Source: Chengkuizengella sp. SCS-71B
GTDB taxonomy: Bacteria; Bacillota; Bacilli; Paenibacillales; KCTC-33759
Direction: 5' to 3'
DNA length: 64,000 nucleotides
Assembly (NCBI RefSeq): GCF_040100845.1
Contig: NZ_JAZHSH010000001.1
Location: 186,001 to 250,000, forward strand
Shown: positions 25,380 through 34,015 of the stretch, in pieces
Position numbering within the stretch: the first letter of the stretch is position 1
How the letters are laid out: each line of letters opens with the position of its first letter
The notes under the pieces: model-generated
The model's database searches: none
What the model was told of the DNA's origin: nothing
Seen by the model: only the letters and a program-made list of their open reading frames with translations
Position numbers and translations under genes: made by a program

Positions 25380-26855
25380 ATGAAAATTACATTATCAAAA
25401 CAAACGGATCTTTCACTTCCAGAGCAAATTTTTCAGTCTATTTCTGACCGTATTCTTTCGGGGTTATTATCTGAAGGCGAAAAACTCCCTTCGGTTAGAA
25501 AATTGGCTGAACAGTTAAAAGTTAGTTTGGTCACCATACAAAAAGCATATGAAAAGTTAGAGAAGAAACAGCTAATAGAAAGAAGACAAGGAAAAGGAAG
25601 CTACGTCAAAAGAAGGGTTAAGAAAACGGAAGAGGTCAATCCTTACAACTGGCAAAACATGATTGAAGACTTTTTGCCAAGGGCGCAAACGTGGAAGGAG
25701 ATGAAATCTTTCTCAAAACAGCATAAATACAATTTATCCCTTGCGAATTTAGCTCATGAATTATTACCAATAGAAGAATTAATTAAAATGAGTACAAAGG
25801 TGATTCAAGATGAACCTACCATCTTGTCTTCATATAGTCCTGGACCTGGGGATCAAATTTTGAGAGAGGTTGTAAGTGAATATTTGGTAGATGAAGGTTT
25901 AGTTGTTTCTGCTGACAAAATTGTCATTACTAGCGGTGCTCAACAAGGGCTAGACCTTATTGCTAGAACCTTTCTTGGGGAAGGGGATGTCGTATTTGTT
26001 GAAGCTCCTACCTATATTGGAATTATAGATATTTTAAAATCCCGTGGTGTTACAATCAAAACGGTTCCCACAAATGAAGAAGGTATGAATTTAAACGTTT
26101 TATTACAAATGTGTGAGCAGTTTTCACCGAAGTTTATTTATACAAATCCTACTTTTCAAAATCCAACAGGTACCATTCTTAGTGAAAAGAAACGCAGGCA
26201 ATTAGTTGAAATTGCACAAGCTTTTCATGTCATTATTATAGAGGATGACCCTTGGGGTGAATTAAGGTTTGAAGGATCTACAAAACCTATGAAAGCGATA
26301 GATGAAAATGGACATGTCATTTATTTGAAAAGCTTTAGTAAACCGATTTCTCCTGGTTATAGAGTAGGATGTATTATAGCAGATGGGAAAATTTTAAACA
26401 AATTAAAAGCGGCTAAGAGTGTTTCTGATCTTGGTTCACCCTTATTAAATCAAAGAATTATAGCACGATTTATTCAGTCTTTCAATTTTGAAGCGCATTT
26501 TAAAAAAATGAATGACTTGCTATTGTTAAGAAGAGACTTATTAATTGCCACATTAAATGAATTAAATATTGAAGGGTTAAGATGGACTGTTCCGAATGGT
26601 GGACCTGTTATGTGGATTACTTTCCCAACGCATGTGAATACAGAACATTTATTAATTGATGCTCTAAAACAAGAACTTTTATTCTTGCCTTCAGCCATGT
26701 GTTATCCAAACGAACCTGAGGTAAATCATCTTAGAATTAGTTATGGCAATTTATCTTTAAATACTTATAAAGAAGCACTGAAATTGTTTAAAGAAGTAGT
26801 TGAGAATCATATGGAAAGTTTAAATCCTTTTACAGAAGATACACCTTTGTTTTAA
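25380..26855 (+). CDS. MocR/PdxR-type regulator: GntR DNA-binding domain fused to aminotransferase
   Basis: 491 residues. Winged helix 1-75 (SLPEQIFQSISDRILSGLLS, GEKLPSVRKLAEQLKVSLVT, RRQGKGSYV) followed by a fold-type I PLP aminotransferase domain: VITSGAQQGLDLIAR, YTNPTFQNPTG, EDDPWGELRF and the PLP lysine motif YLKSFSKPISPGYRVG. All PLP-binding motifs are intact, so effector sensing through PLP chemistry is likely. Divergent from an EamA exporter, with repeat operators in the spacer. ATG at 25380 is preceded by AGAAGAGAG. Confidence 0.92.
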   Translation: MKITLSKQTDLSLPEQIFQSISDRILSGLLSEGEKLPSVRKLAEQLKVSLVTIQKAYEKLEKKQLIERRQGKGSYVKRRVKKTEEVNPYNWQNMIEDFLPRAQTWKEMKSFSKQHKYNLSLANLAHELLPIEELIKMSTKVIQDEPTILSSYSPGPGDQILREVVSEYLVDEGLVVSADKIVITSGAQQGLDLIARTFLGEGDVVFVEAPTYIGIIDILKSRGVTIKTVPTNEEGMNLNVLLQMCEQFSPKFIYTNPTFQNPTGTILSEKKRRQLVEIAQAFHVIIIEDDPWGELRFEGSTKPMKAIDENGHVIYLKSFSKPISPGYRVGCIIADGKILNKLKAAKSVSDLGSPLLNQRIIARFIQSFNFEAHFKKMNDLLLLRRDLLIATLNELNIEGLRWTVPNGGPVMWITFPTHVNTEHLLIDALKQELLFLPSAMCYPNEPEVNHLRISYGNLSLNTYKEALKLFKEVVENHMESLNPFTEDTPLF

Positions 26856-27079
26856 AAAAATAGTAAATAAGTATTATGCTGACAATTAGTAGAAAAGATC
26901 ATATACAAACATATGATTAAAGACCTATTTAATAACAACGAACAGGATGATATATTGATACCTATGAAAGACAATAAATAAATGAGTGTGATTTAGGGTT
27001 AATATAGATTACAATGAGTAAAATAAGAATAAAACAAGTTAGTGTCCAATGAAAAAAGTAAACTAAGGTGGAGAAATAC

Positions 27080-27943
27080 ATGGCTATAAGAGTTGTAACC
27101 GATAGCACGTCCTATATCCCAGAAAAAATGCAAAAGCAGTATAATATCACAGTGGTGCCCCTAAGTGTATCGTTTCAAGATGAATCATTTAAAGAATTGG
27201 ATGTAAGTGTTGACTATTTTTATGAAAAGTTATCTAAAAGCAAAGAGCTTCCTACCTCTTCACAACCATCTGTGAATGATTTTTACATTGTTTTTGAAAA
27301 TTTAGTGAAACAAAATCATGATATCGTCGCTATATTTATCTCCTCAGAAATGAGTGGGACTTATTCTACTGCAGTTTTAGCAAGTAATATGATCTTGGAA
27401 AAGTATCCTAAAGCAAGCATAGAAATTATAGATTCTAGGTCAAACAGCATGCAATTGGGCTTTGCTGCATTAACAGCTGCAAGAGAAGCGGTTGTAGGTA
27501 AGTGCATAAGAGAAGTAGTTAAAGCGGTGAAGGACAATATCGAAAGAAGTCGATTTATTTTTATCCCAGAAACGTTGGATTATTTAAAAAAAGGAGGAAG
27601 AATAGGTTCCGCTAAAGCTTTGTTAAGCTCCGTTCTTAAAATCAAACCCATTCTAACTGTATTTAACGGAAAAACAAATGTGATCGATAAAATAAGAACT
27701 AAAAAACGTGCAATTGCAAAAATGACAGATGTATTTTTTGAAAATATAAAAACGTTTGGTTTAGGTGATGTCATCGTGCACCATATCCAGTGCGAGGAAG
27801 AGGCAAGAGAGTTAGCCAATACAATTAAAGACACCATTGGCAGAAAGGTGCATATTTGTTCAATTGGTCCAGTCGTAGGCACGCATGTAGGACCTGGTGC
27901 GATTGGAATTGTCTATTACACCGAAAAGGAACTATTGTTATAA
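27080..27943 (+). CDS. DegV family fatty-acid-binding protein
   Basis: 287 residues from ATG 27080, eight bases after AAGGTGG; the frame extends to GTG 27068 inside that site. Signature blocks VVTDSTSYIPE, LPTSSQPSVNDF, SSEMSGTYSTA, DSRSNSMQLGF and the C-terminal HVGPGAIGIVYY. In FakB-type members a single fatty acid is held in the cleft and handed to the kinase FakA for phosphorylation. No fakA is nearby. A close paralog follows 114 bases downstream. Confidence 0.92.
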   Translation: MAIRVVTDSTSYIPEKMQKQYNITVVPLSVSFQDESFKELDVSVDYFYEKLSKSKELPTSSQPSVNDFYIVFENLVKQNHDIVAIFISSEMSGTYSTAVLASNMILEKYPKASIEIIDSRSNSMQLGFAALTAAREAVVGKCIREVVKAVKDNIERSRFIFIPETLDYLKKGGRIGSAKALLSSVLKIKPILTVFNGKTNVIDKIRTKKRAIAKMTDVFFENIKTFGLGDVIVHHIQCEEEARELANTIKDTIGRKVHICSIGPVVGTHVGPGAIGIVYYTEKELLL

Positions 27944-28057
27944 AATCATGAACAAAGAATGGATTTGTGAAATGTCATGATTTTTACCATAGACAAACGT
28001 TGTAATACAATGGTATAAATGGACTAGCAAAGACTTACATATGAAGGTGGACAAAAA

Positions 28058-28918
28058 ATGTCAGTTAAAATTATTACAGATAGTACTTCCTATATTCCTG
28101 ATTTTTTATTGAATCAATTTGATATCTCTGTCATTTCACAAAATGTTGTGGATGAAGGTCGATGTGAAAGGGAATTAGATATTGATGAAGATAAATTTTA
28201 TGAGAAATTAGTCAATAGAAATGATTTGCCTAGTTCTTCTCAGCCCTCTGTAGATGAATTCCATGAAATGTTTGAAAATTACATCAAAAATGGACATGAG
28301 ATTGTAGGTGTTTTTGTTTCTTCAGAAATGAGTGGCACTTATGAAACTGCGCTAATGGTTAAAAATATTATATTAGAAAAATATTCTGAAGCAAAGATTG
28401 AATTAATAGATTCAAGAGTGAATATTATGCAGTTGGGATTTGCTACATTAGCAGCAGCTAGAGCAGCAAAAGCAGGAAAAACAGTTTCTGAAATCATAGA
28501 AGCAGTGCAAAGAAATTTAAAGAGAAGTCGTATTCTTTTTGTTCCAGAAACATTGGAATATTTAAAAAGAGGTGGTAGAATCGGCACTGCTAAAGCTTTA
28601 ATAGGTTCCGTGTTGCAAATTAAACCGATCCTTACAGTGAAAGATGGTAAAACTGGCGTTTTTAGCAATGCTAGAACCAAAAAACGAGCACTTGAAAAAA
28701 TGGTTAATGAGTTTTATGAAAGTATAAAAGAACATGGTTTAGGTGACGTTATCATTCATCATATTCATTGTGAAAAACAAGCCAAATCCATTGCAGATAA
28801 AATTGGAGAAAAAATTGATAAAGCGGTGGGATTAGCTCCCATAGGTCCAGTAGCTGGCTTGCATGTAGGACCAGGTACGATTGGAATTGCTTATTATACG
28901 AAGGAAGAATTAAATTAA
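28058..28918 (+). CDS. DegV family fatty-acid-binding protein, tandem paralog
   Basis: 286 residues from ATG behind GAAGGTGG. Same motifs as the previous gene (TDSTSYIPD, LPSSSQPSVDEF, SSEMSGTYETA, DSRVNIMQLGF, HVGPGTIGIAYY), with clear but not extreme divergence, so the duplication is old. Multiple FakB paralogs usually differ in acyl-chain preference. Followed by a strong terminator. Confidence 0.92.
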   Translation: MSVKIITDSTSYIPDFLLNQFDISVISQNVVDEGRCERELDIDEDKFYEKLVNRNDLPSSSQPSVDEFHEMFENYIKNGHEIVGVFVSSEMSGTYETALMVKNIILEKYSEAKIELIDSRVNIMQLGFATLAAARAAKAGKTVSEIIEAVQRNLKRSRILFVPETLEYLKRGGRIGTAKALIGSVLQIKPILTVKDGKTGVFSNARTKKRALEKMVNEFYESIKEHGLGDVIIHHIHCEKQAKSIADKIGEKIDKAVGLAPIGPVAGLHVGPGTIGIAYYTKEELN

Positions 28919-28940
28919 ATAGTTTATACTATTCTCACAT

Positions 28941-28991
28941 AAAAACACCTCTGATGTCGTAAACGAAAACGACAATTTAGAAGGTGTTTTT
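28941..28991 (+). terminator. rho-independent terminator
   Basis: Two-part hairpin: outer stem AAAAACACCT / AGGTGTTTTT, inner stem TGTCGT / ACGACA, followed by TTTTTC. It closes the DegV pair. Confidence 0.88.
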
Positions 28992-29219
28992 CTTGTATAT
29001 CAATACTCTCTATTTCACTCATTTCCTTGCATATGAATTTGACAAAACTACCTCAAATAAATTGCACCCATGCTGTGAGCACATGAAATATTCCTAATTT
29101 TATGAATATTTCAAACTTTTTTTGTAAATAATAGGGACTTTTATCTATATTTTATGTTAATATAATATAATTAAATATATGACATAAATATACATTATTA
29201 AACAATTAGTATATTTTTC

Positions 29220-29248
29220 TTGACATTTATATACATTGTAAGCATAAT
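29220..29248 (+). promoter_or_regulatory. predicted sigma-A promoter in the long toxin leader
   Basis: TTGACA (29220-29225), 17-base spacer, CATAAT (29243-29248). It lies about 700 bases before the first toxin gene, with no gene between, so it would give a very long 5' leader. Long leaders are known for hbl and nhe in Bacillus cereus. The region 28992-29945 holds no gene. Confidence 0.5.
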
Positions 29249-29467
29249 TTAGAAGTATATTAAGTTTACCTTCGAATAGTTCGGTCGTTTAGTGTATATT
29301 CTCCTTAATGAGAAAGGTAATTGTCATTATTAGCAAATATATATTTTAACGTAAATAACGAGTTGTATAGTTATAACAAACTTAATAACTAATATAGTAT
29401 AAAATTTCTAAATTATATATATATTTTTAATATATTGAAATAATATGAAAATAATAGTATTATATTA

Positions 29468-29512
29468 GTTGTAACTAACTAATTTATATTACTATAATTA
29501 GTTAGTTACAAC
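29468..29512. repeat. perfect inverted repeat upstream of the toxin genes
   Basis: GTTGTAACTAACTAAT (29468-29483) and ATTAGTTAGTTACAAC (29497-29512); one more T-A pair makes 17-bp arms with an 11-base loop. The right arm is followed by AAAATAATT rather than T residues, so it is a regulator site or a leader hairpin more likely than a terminator. Confidence 0.75.
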
Positions 29513-29621
29513 AAAATAATTAATCAAAGGGGGTGGGAAAAATGTAACCGTTTACTTATTTAATTGATGTACTTTAGTTTAATAGTAAAGGAGTGATAGT
29601 TGAAAAAGATAAATAATAATC

Positions 29622-29693
29622 TCTAATTTGTTCTTACTTTGAAAAGCTTTAGTTTAGGTTTACTGACTTTCTGCTTGGTTTTCGATCGGTCAG
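29622..29693. repeat. dispersed intergenic repeat, copy A
   Basis: Shares two blocks with 36280-36362: TCTAATTTGTTCTTACTTTG plus AAA (23 bases identical) and ACTTTCTGCTTGGTTTTCGA plus T (21 identical), followed in both by GTCAG. The segment between the blocks differs in sequence and slightly in length. The two copies flank the toxin island in the same orientation. Confidence 0.7.
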
Positions 29694-29945
29694 TTGAATG
29701 CTTAAACATAGAAAAGAGTCAAATTGTTATCACTTTTTTTAGCAATAGCCTAAAAGATATAATCGCAATATTTTTTTACTGTAACAACTTAATGCTTTAA
29801 ACAAATGAAGTAAGATTGAACTTTTAGGACTGATACTAAACGAATATTCCAAGACATATTCACAAAGAAATCAATAGTAAATCATGAATGGTAATGTCAT
29901 AAGAAATTAAGGAGTTATCAGTCATTAAAGGAAGGAGTGTTAAAC

Positions 29946-31100
29946 GTGAAGAAAGTAAGGAAGATTCTAGTCACTGGATTGATATCAATTATGATCGCTA
30001 ATATTTTCTTTATACCAAATGAAGCAAAAGCAAATAACGATTTAATTGCATCTGTTCAAAGTTTAGAAAATAATATTCTGGATCTTGGACAACAACAGGT
30101 TGTATTAACTCAAAGTGTTCTTCAATTATTAGTACAACAGGAATTATCTATTCCGAATTATGAGAGATTAACTGAGTTGCAAACTTCAGTCCAAAATAAT
30201 GCAACTTTATGGTTGGACGGTATCAAAAAGCAAAATCAAAAAGTGATCCAAGATATGATTAATTTCAACAATTCAGTAAGTGTTTATCATGACCCTCTTG
30301 TAGAATTAGCTCAAAGTGTTAATGATGATCCTGAGAGTAAAAATCAACTTATCTTTGGATTAACACTTTTGCGTGATAAATTAAAAAATATACAAGCACA
30401 TACAAATGATACTTTTAAGAAAACTGAAGCATTAAACTCAACGATTAGGGTCGAACATGATGAATTTTCTACTATAATTACGACTGCAACGACTGACTCA
30501 GAAAGTAGGTTGGAAGGCTTAAGAACAGAGCTTGAAGATTTAAAAAGTACTAAAGAAGAATTAATTCTAGGCTTGACAGGTTCTGTCATAGGAACACTCG
30601 CATCAGGAGGCGCTTTAATCTACACAATTGCTACCATGACTGCTCCTCTTGGAGCTGTTGCAGGTTTAGGCATTCTTGTTGGCATCGCTTTTATAGTGGG
30701 TTCAGCAATTGCTTTAGCAACAATAAGCAAACAAATTCACGAGGTAAACAAAAAAATAGCGGCTAAGGCAAGAGAAATATTTGTTCTTAATCAAGATGTA
30801 TCTATGATGGAAGCAAATAAAATATCGATGGATGACTTTGCAAACTTAATAGATGAAACCGTCATTCAAAATGTAGATGGAACTATAAGTTCAGTTATAA
30901 GTGATTTAGATGAGACAATGGATAACATTAGGTTAAATAATTCTATTAGTATTAACTATTTGGTAGATGATATATTAACACCACTTAGAGATTCAATGCA
31001 ACTTGTTTCTGATCAGTCTGAAGCGATTCAAGCTTTTGATCATATCTCTTCGACGGAGATAAATCTAGATGGTGAACTTTACGACCAAATAGGAAATTAA
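29946..31100 (+). CDS. HBL/NHE-type alpha pore-forming toxin component, with membrane hairpin (component 1)
   Basis: 384 residues from GTG 29946, eight bases after GGAAGGAG; the frame extends to GTG 29937 inside that site. Signal peptide 1-29 (ILVTGLISIMIANIFF, cleavage near AKA-NN). The mature part is long alpha helices typical of the Bacillus HBL family, interrupted at about 205-260 by a very hydrophobic stretch (SVIGTLASGGALIYTIA, AVAGLGILVGIAFIVGS), the membrane-inserting hairpin (head) of the ClyA/HBL fold. In hbl and nhe such a protein forms the transmembrane ring of a tripartite pore. The next gene is a second component 44 bases on. Confidence 0.85.
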   Translation: MKKVRKILVTGLISIMIANIFFIPNEAKANNDLIASVQSLENNILDLGQQQVVLTQSVLQLLVQQELSIPNYERLTELQTSVQNNATLWLDGIKKQNQKVIQDMINFNNSVSVYHDPLVELAQSVNDDPESKNQLIFGLTLLRDKLKNIQAHTNDTFKKTEALNSTIRVEHDEFSTIITTATTDSESRLEGLRTELEDLKSTKEELILGLTGSVIGTLASGGALIYTIATMTAPLGAVAGLGILVGIAFIVGSAIALATISKQIHEVNKKIAAKAREIFVLNQDVSMMEANKISMDDFANLIDETVIQNVDGTISSVISDLDETMDNIRLNNSISINYLVDDILTPLRDSMQLVSDQSEAIQAFDHISSTEINLDGELYDQIGN

Positions 31101-31144
31101 ATAGGGGTAAAATTATAAAAGAATCTGAAGGGAGAAGGTTATTT

Positions 31145-32296
31145 ATGAACATGTTTACAAAAAAAATGATTTGTTTTTTATTAGCTATGTTAGTAGTTTT
31201 TAGTACCATTGGTCCAAATCTTACGGTGTCTGCTAATGAACAAGTACAAGTTCTTCCTGATTTTGAAAATTTACAAAGAGGTTTACAAGATTCAGCTACG
31301 AATTTCCTTGTAGTAGAAGCGTACGCAATGAGTGCTCAACAAAATACGAGAATCGTATTTGATAAAATGCAAGAAATTGCCCTTAATGTAGGAGTAGTTA
31401 CCGACTTACAAGTTCATCTTAGCGATATTAATACAGCTGCGTTACATTGGTTAGATGTTGTAAAACCAAAAATGCAAACAGTAACTCAAGATGTTATTAG
31501 TTGGACTAACACATATGACGCGTTTGCTGATCCTTTGATAGAAACTGCAGAGGCAAATGATATGGAAAATTTTCAATATGGACTTAATCTATTAAAACAA
31601 AGAGCAGAAGGCTATCAGAAAAATGCAAATGATATACATGGATTATTAATAGATTATAGAAATACCCTTTCAAGTATTGTATCCAATCTACAGACAGATT
31701 TTAATACAATTGAAGCAGCAGTCGATGGAGAAACTGGTTTAGTAGCAGAATTAAATAGAGAAATAGAGAGATTAAATACTAGACTTGCAGAAATAAATAT
31801 GCAGATTTCTAATATAGCTTTTGCAACTGGAGGAGCAATAACTTTAGGGCTTATAGGTGCAAAGGTTGCTAGTGTATTCCCATTAGTTGGTGGAGGCATG
31901 ATGATTGTTGGTTTAATTGCTTTCGGAGCTTTGACAGCAACGATAATAGCTTTGAATGCAGAAAGGGATAAAGTTATGGATGACATCGCCCAAAAGACTA
32001 AAGATCTAGTACAAACAGAATATGAAATGACCATTTTTACAAATATTAAAGATGACGTAGTAGTTTTACATGCTAATTCCGATAGAGCAAAACATAGTAC
32101 TGAAGGTCTGAAAACGTATTGGTTTGATGTACATGAAAAAATAGGTGCTGTCATAAAAACTATAGATGATGGTAAATGGGATAATTTATTCTGGGTAGTA
32201 CCTCAACTTCTAGACACAGAAAAAGCAGCAATGCAACTTAATGATTTTGCGAAACACATACAGTTAGGTTATGATTATGCAGAAAAAAACCTTTAA
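31145..32296 (+). CDS. HBL/NHE-type alpha pore-forming toxin component, with membrane hairpin (component 2)
   Basis: 383 residues. Signal peptide 1-29 (MICFLLAMLVVFSTIG, cleavage near VSA-NE). Helical toxin fold with a hydrophobic hairpin at about 222-270 (GAITLGLIGAKVASVFPLVGG, GLIAFGALTATIIALNA), followed by a long helix (ERDKVMDDIAQKTKDLVQTE). NALHWLDVVKP-like helix 2 (AALHWLDVVKPKMQTVTQDV) aligns with ATLWLDGIKKQNQKVIQDM of component 1, so the two are distant paralogs. Same operon as component 1. A stable hairpin follows the stop. Confidence 0.84.
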   Translation: MNMFTKKMICFLLAMLVVFSTIGPNLTVSANEQVQVLPDFENLQRGLQDSATNFLVVEAYAMSAQQNTRIVFDKMQEIALNVGVVTDLQVHLSDINTAALHWLDVVKPKMQTVTQDVISWTNTYDAFADPLIETAEANDMENFQYGLNLLKQRAEGYQKNANDIHGLLIDYRNTLSSIVSNLQTDFNTIEAAVDGETGLVAELNREIERLNTRLAEINMQISNIAFATGGAITLGLIGAKVASVFPLVGGGMMIVGLIAFGALTATIIALNAERDKVMDDIAQKTKDLVQTEYEMTIFTNIKDDVVVLHANSDRAKHSTEGLKTYWFDVHEKIGAVIKTIDDGKWDNLFWVVPQLLDTEKAAMQLNDFAKHIQLGYDYAEKNL

Positions 32297-32318
32297 GTAG
32301 ATTAAAATCATTATAACA

Positions 32319-32364
32319 AAGCCTTCTTGGACGATCATGATCAATGATTGTTCCAAGAGGGTTT
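32319..32364 (+). terminator. stable hairpin after toxin component 2
   Basis: About 19-bp imperfect stem (AAGCCTTCTTGGACGATCA against TGATTGTTCCAAGAGGGTTT) but followed by GGAAAAAATGG, with no T run. It may be a partial terminator or a 3' stabiliser that separates the toxin messages from the lipoprotein genes. Confidence 0.45.
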
Positions 32365-32418
32365 GGAAAAAATGGTAAGAATATTAATTTATCATTATGA
32401 ACAAGGGAGGAAAGGTAC

Positions 32419-32853
32419 ATGTTTTATTATTTCATCCGAAAGTATGCTGCATCAACTGTGATGTATACATCTATAAAATTTTTACTAATGATGATTATGA
32501 GTCTTGCTTTATTAAGTGCATGTTCTTCAAGGTCTCCCGTTCATATTTTTAAAATCATGGATTTATTACAACAAAATGGGGTCCTACTAAAACTTGATGA
32601 CAAAACAGATCTCTCCATTGGTGAATCGTATAATTACTTAGTTGAAGGTGAAAAAAGTAAAATCAATATTTATGTATTTGATAGTGAAAAGGAGAGACTG
32701 AAAGCGATGGAAGAAATTCCTTGGATCTATTCGGATGAGAGTGTAAGCTACAATAACATTTACATTACATATACTCCTTTTGGTGAAGTTGAGAAGGTAA
32801 CACTACCTGAAAAAATCAATCGTGCTATTAATGAGTTAAAGACTGAGGAGTGA
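32419..32853 (+). CDS. small lipoprotein in the toxin island
   Basis: 144 residues from ATG behind AAGGGAGGAAAG. The N-terminus has a hydrophobic segment and lipobox LLSAC (Cys near 33), so it is an extracellular membrane-anchored lipoprotein. The rest (LLQQNGVLLKLDDKTDLSIG, INIYVFDSEKERLKAMEEI, YNNIYITYTPFG) has the alpha/beta pattern of small PepSY-like or DUF4358-like lipoproteins; I do not recognise the family. Its position between toxin genes suggests, without proving, a role in secretion or immunity. Confidence 0.75.
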   Translation: MFYYFIRKYAASTVMYTSIKFLLMMIMSLALLSACSSRSPVHIFKIMDLLQQNGVLLKLDDKTDLSIGESYNYLVEGEKSKINIYVFDSEKERLKAMEEIPWIYSDESVSYNNIYITYTPFGEVEKVTLPEKINRAINELKTEE

Positions 32854-32867
32854 ACACACCGGAAAGT

Positions 32868-32888
32868 AAAATCAAATATTTGATTTTT
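32868..32888 (+). terminator. short AT-rich hairpin, possible terminator
   Basis: Palindrome AAAATCAAATATTTGATTTT plus T residues, 15 bases after the lipoprotein stop. The stem is weak, so read-through into the foldase gene is likely. Confidence 0.4.
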
Positions 32889-32934
32889 TCTGTTTATCAT
32901 AATGATATAAAAGTCTAAAGGGAGGATATAAAAA

Positions 32935-33798
32935 ATGAGGAAACTAATTCTATTATCTATGATGAGTTTGTTGCTTTTAAGTGCTTGTACAAATACAAGT
33001 TCAGACCATTCTGAAGTGATAGCAGAGACGAGATTTGGAAATGTAACGAAGGAAGAAATGTACAGTCTAATGAAAGAACGCTTCGGTGAAAAAATTTTAT
33101 CCGATATATTATATGAGCAAATTCTTTCACAAGAATACTCGGTTACAGAACAAGAACTAAAGGAAGCCTTTGATGATTTAAAAGACCAATTAGGATTATC
33201 CTACGAAATAGTGTTGAAACAGATGGGCTTTCAAAATGATGAGCAAATAAAAGAGATGCTAAGAGTACAGTTATTACAGCAAAAGGCAATATTAGAAACG
33301 ATAGATGTAAGTGATGAAGAAGTCAAGGAGTATTATGACAATCTCATTCCTGAAGTGAAGTTAAGTCAAATTGTAGTGGAAGATGAAGTGAGAGCAAACG
33401 AAATAAAACGAAAGCTAGAGGAAGGTGCTAGTTTCGAAGAACTAGCAAAAGAATTTTCTACTGATACTAATTCAGCATCTAACGGTGGAAATATAGGATG
33501 GCATATTCTTGAGTTGGGAACTGATTTAGAAAAAAACCTCTCTTCACTTAATATAGAAGAGGTAAGTAATCCTATAAAACAAGACGATGAGTTTTTCATC
33601 ATAAAAATAACAGATCGAGAAGCGATGAAATCATTTGAAGAAATGAGAGAGGATATAAAAGAACAACTCATGATTTCTAAAATAAAACCAGAAGATTTCG
33701 TTACAGTCTTACAAGAAAAAATTGATGATGCGAATGTAAAAATTAAAGATAATGATCTTGAAGATGCTTTTTCAGATTTAAAAAATGTATTTAACTAG
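32935..33798 (+). CDS. PrsA-type foldase lipoprotein (parvulin peptidyl-prolyl isomerase)
   Basis: 287 residues from ATG behind GGGAGG. Signal and lipobox LLLLSACT (Cys 18). An N-terminal SurA-like helical part (YEQILSQEYSVTEQELKEAF, LKQMGFQNDEQIKEMLRVQL) is followed by a parvulin domain at about 140-228: VKLSQIVVEDEVRANEIKRK, FEELAKEFSTDTNSASNGGN, IGWH, and the closing FFIIKITDRE. PrsA folds secreted proteins outside the membrane. Located between components of a secreted toxin, it probably assists their folding; it may also be a general foldase. The catalytic residues look mostly conserved. Confidence 0.88.
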   Translation: MRKLILLSMMSLLLLSACTNTSSDHSEVIAETRFGNVTKEEMYSLMKERFGEKILSDILYEQILSQEYSVTEQELKEAFDDLKDQLGLSYEIVLKQMGFQNDEQIKEMLRVQLLQQKAILETIDVSDEEVKEYYDNLIPEVKLSQIVVEDEVRANEIKRKLEEGASFEELAKEFSTDTNSASNGGNIGWHILELGTDLEKNLSSLNIEEVSNPIKQDDEFFIIKITDREAMKSFEEMREDIKEQLMISKIKPEDFVTVLQEKIDDANVKIKDNDLEDAFSDLKNVFN

Positions 33799-34015
33799 TA
33801 AAGATGGTGCAGAACACGGCTTAGAGTGGTTTGGGATAGATTCACTTCACATCATGCTATTATAAATTGTGAAAAATGAAAGAGATAGTATAAAGTTAGT
33901 TATAAATTACTATTGAATAAAAGTTATAAATTTATAGCGGTTATAGAAATTCATTTGTTACAGTAACTGAAGTAGAATTGATCTAAATATAATAACTTAT
34001 AGGGAGATTATTATA

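Noticed and set aside
29440..29530. Possible PlcR box before the toxin genes
   Set aside because: No match to TATGnAnnnnTnCATA was found; the palindrome there has a different sequence.
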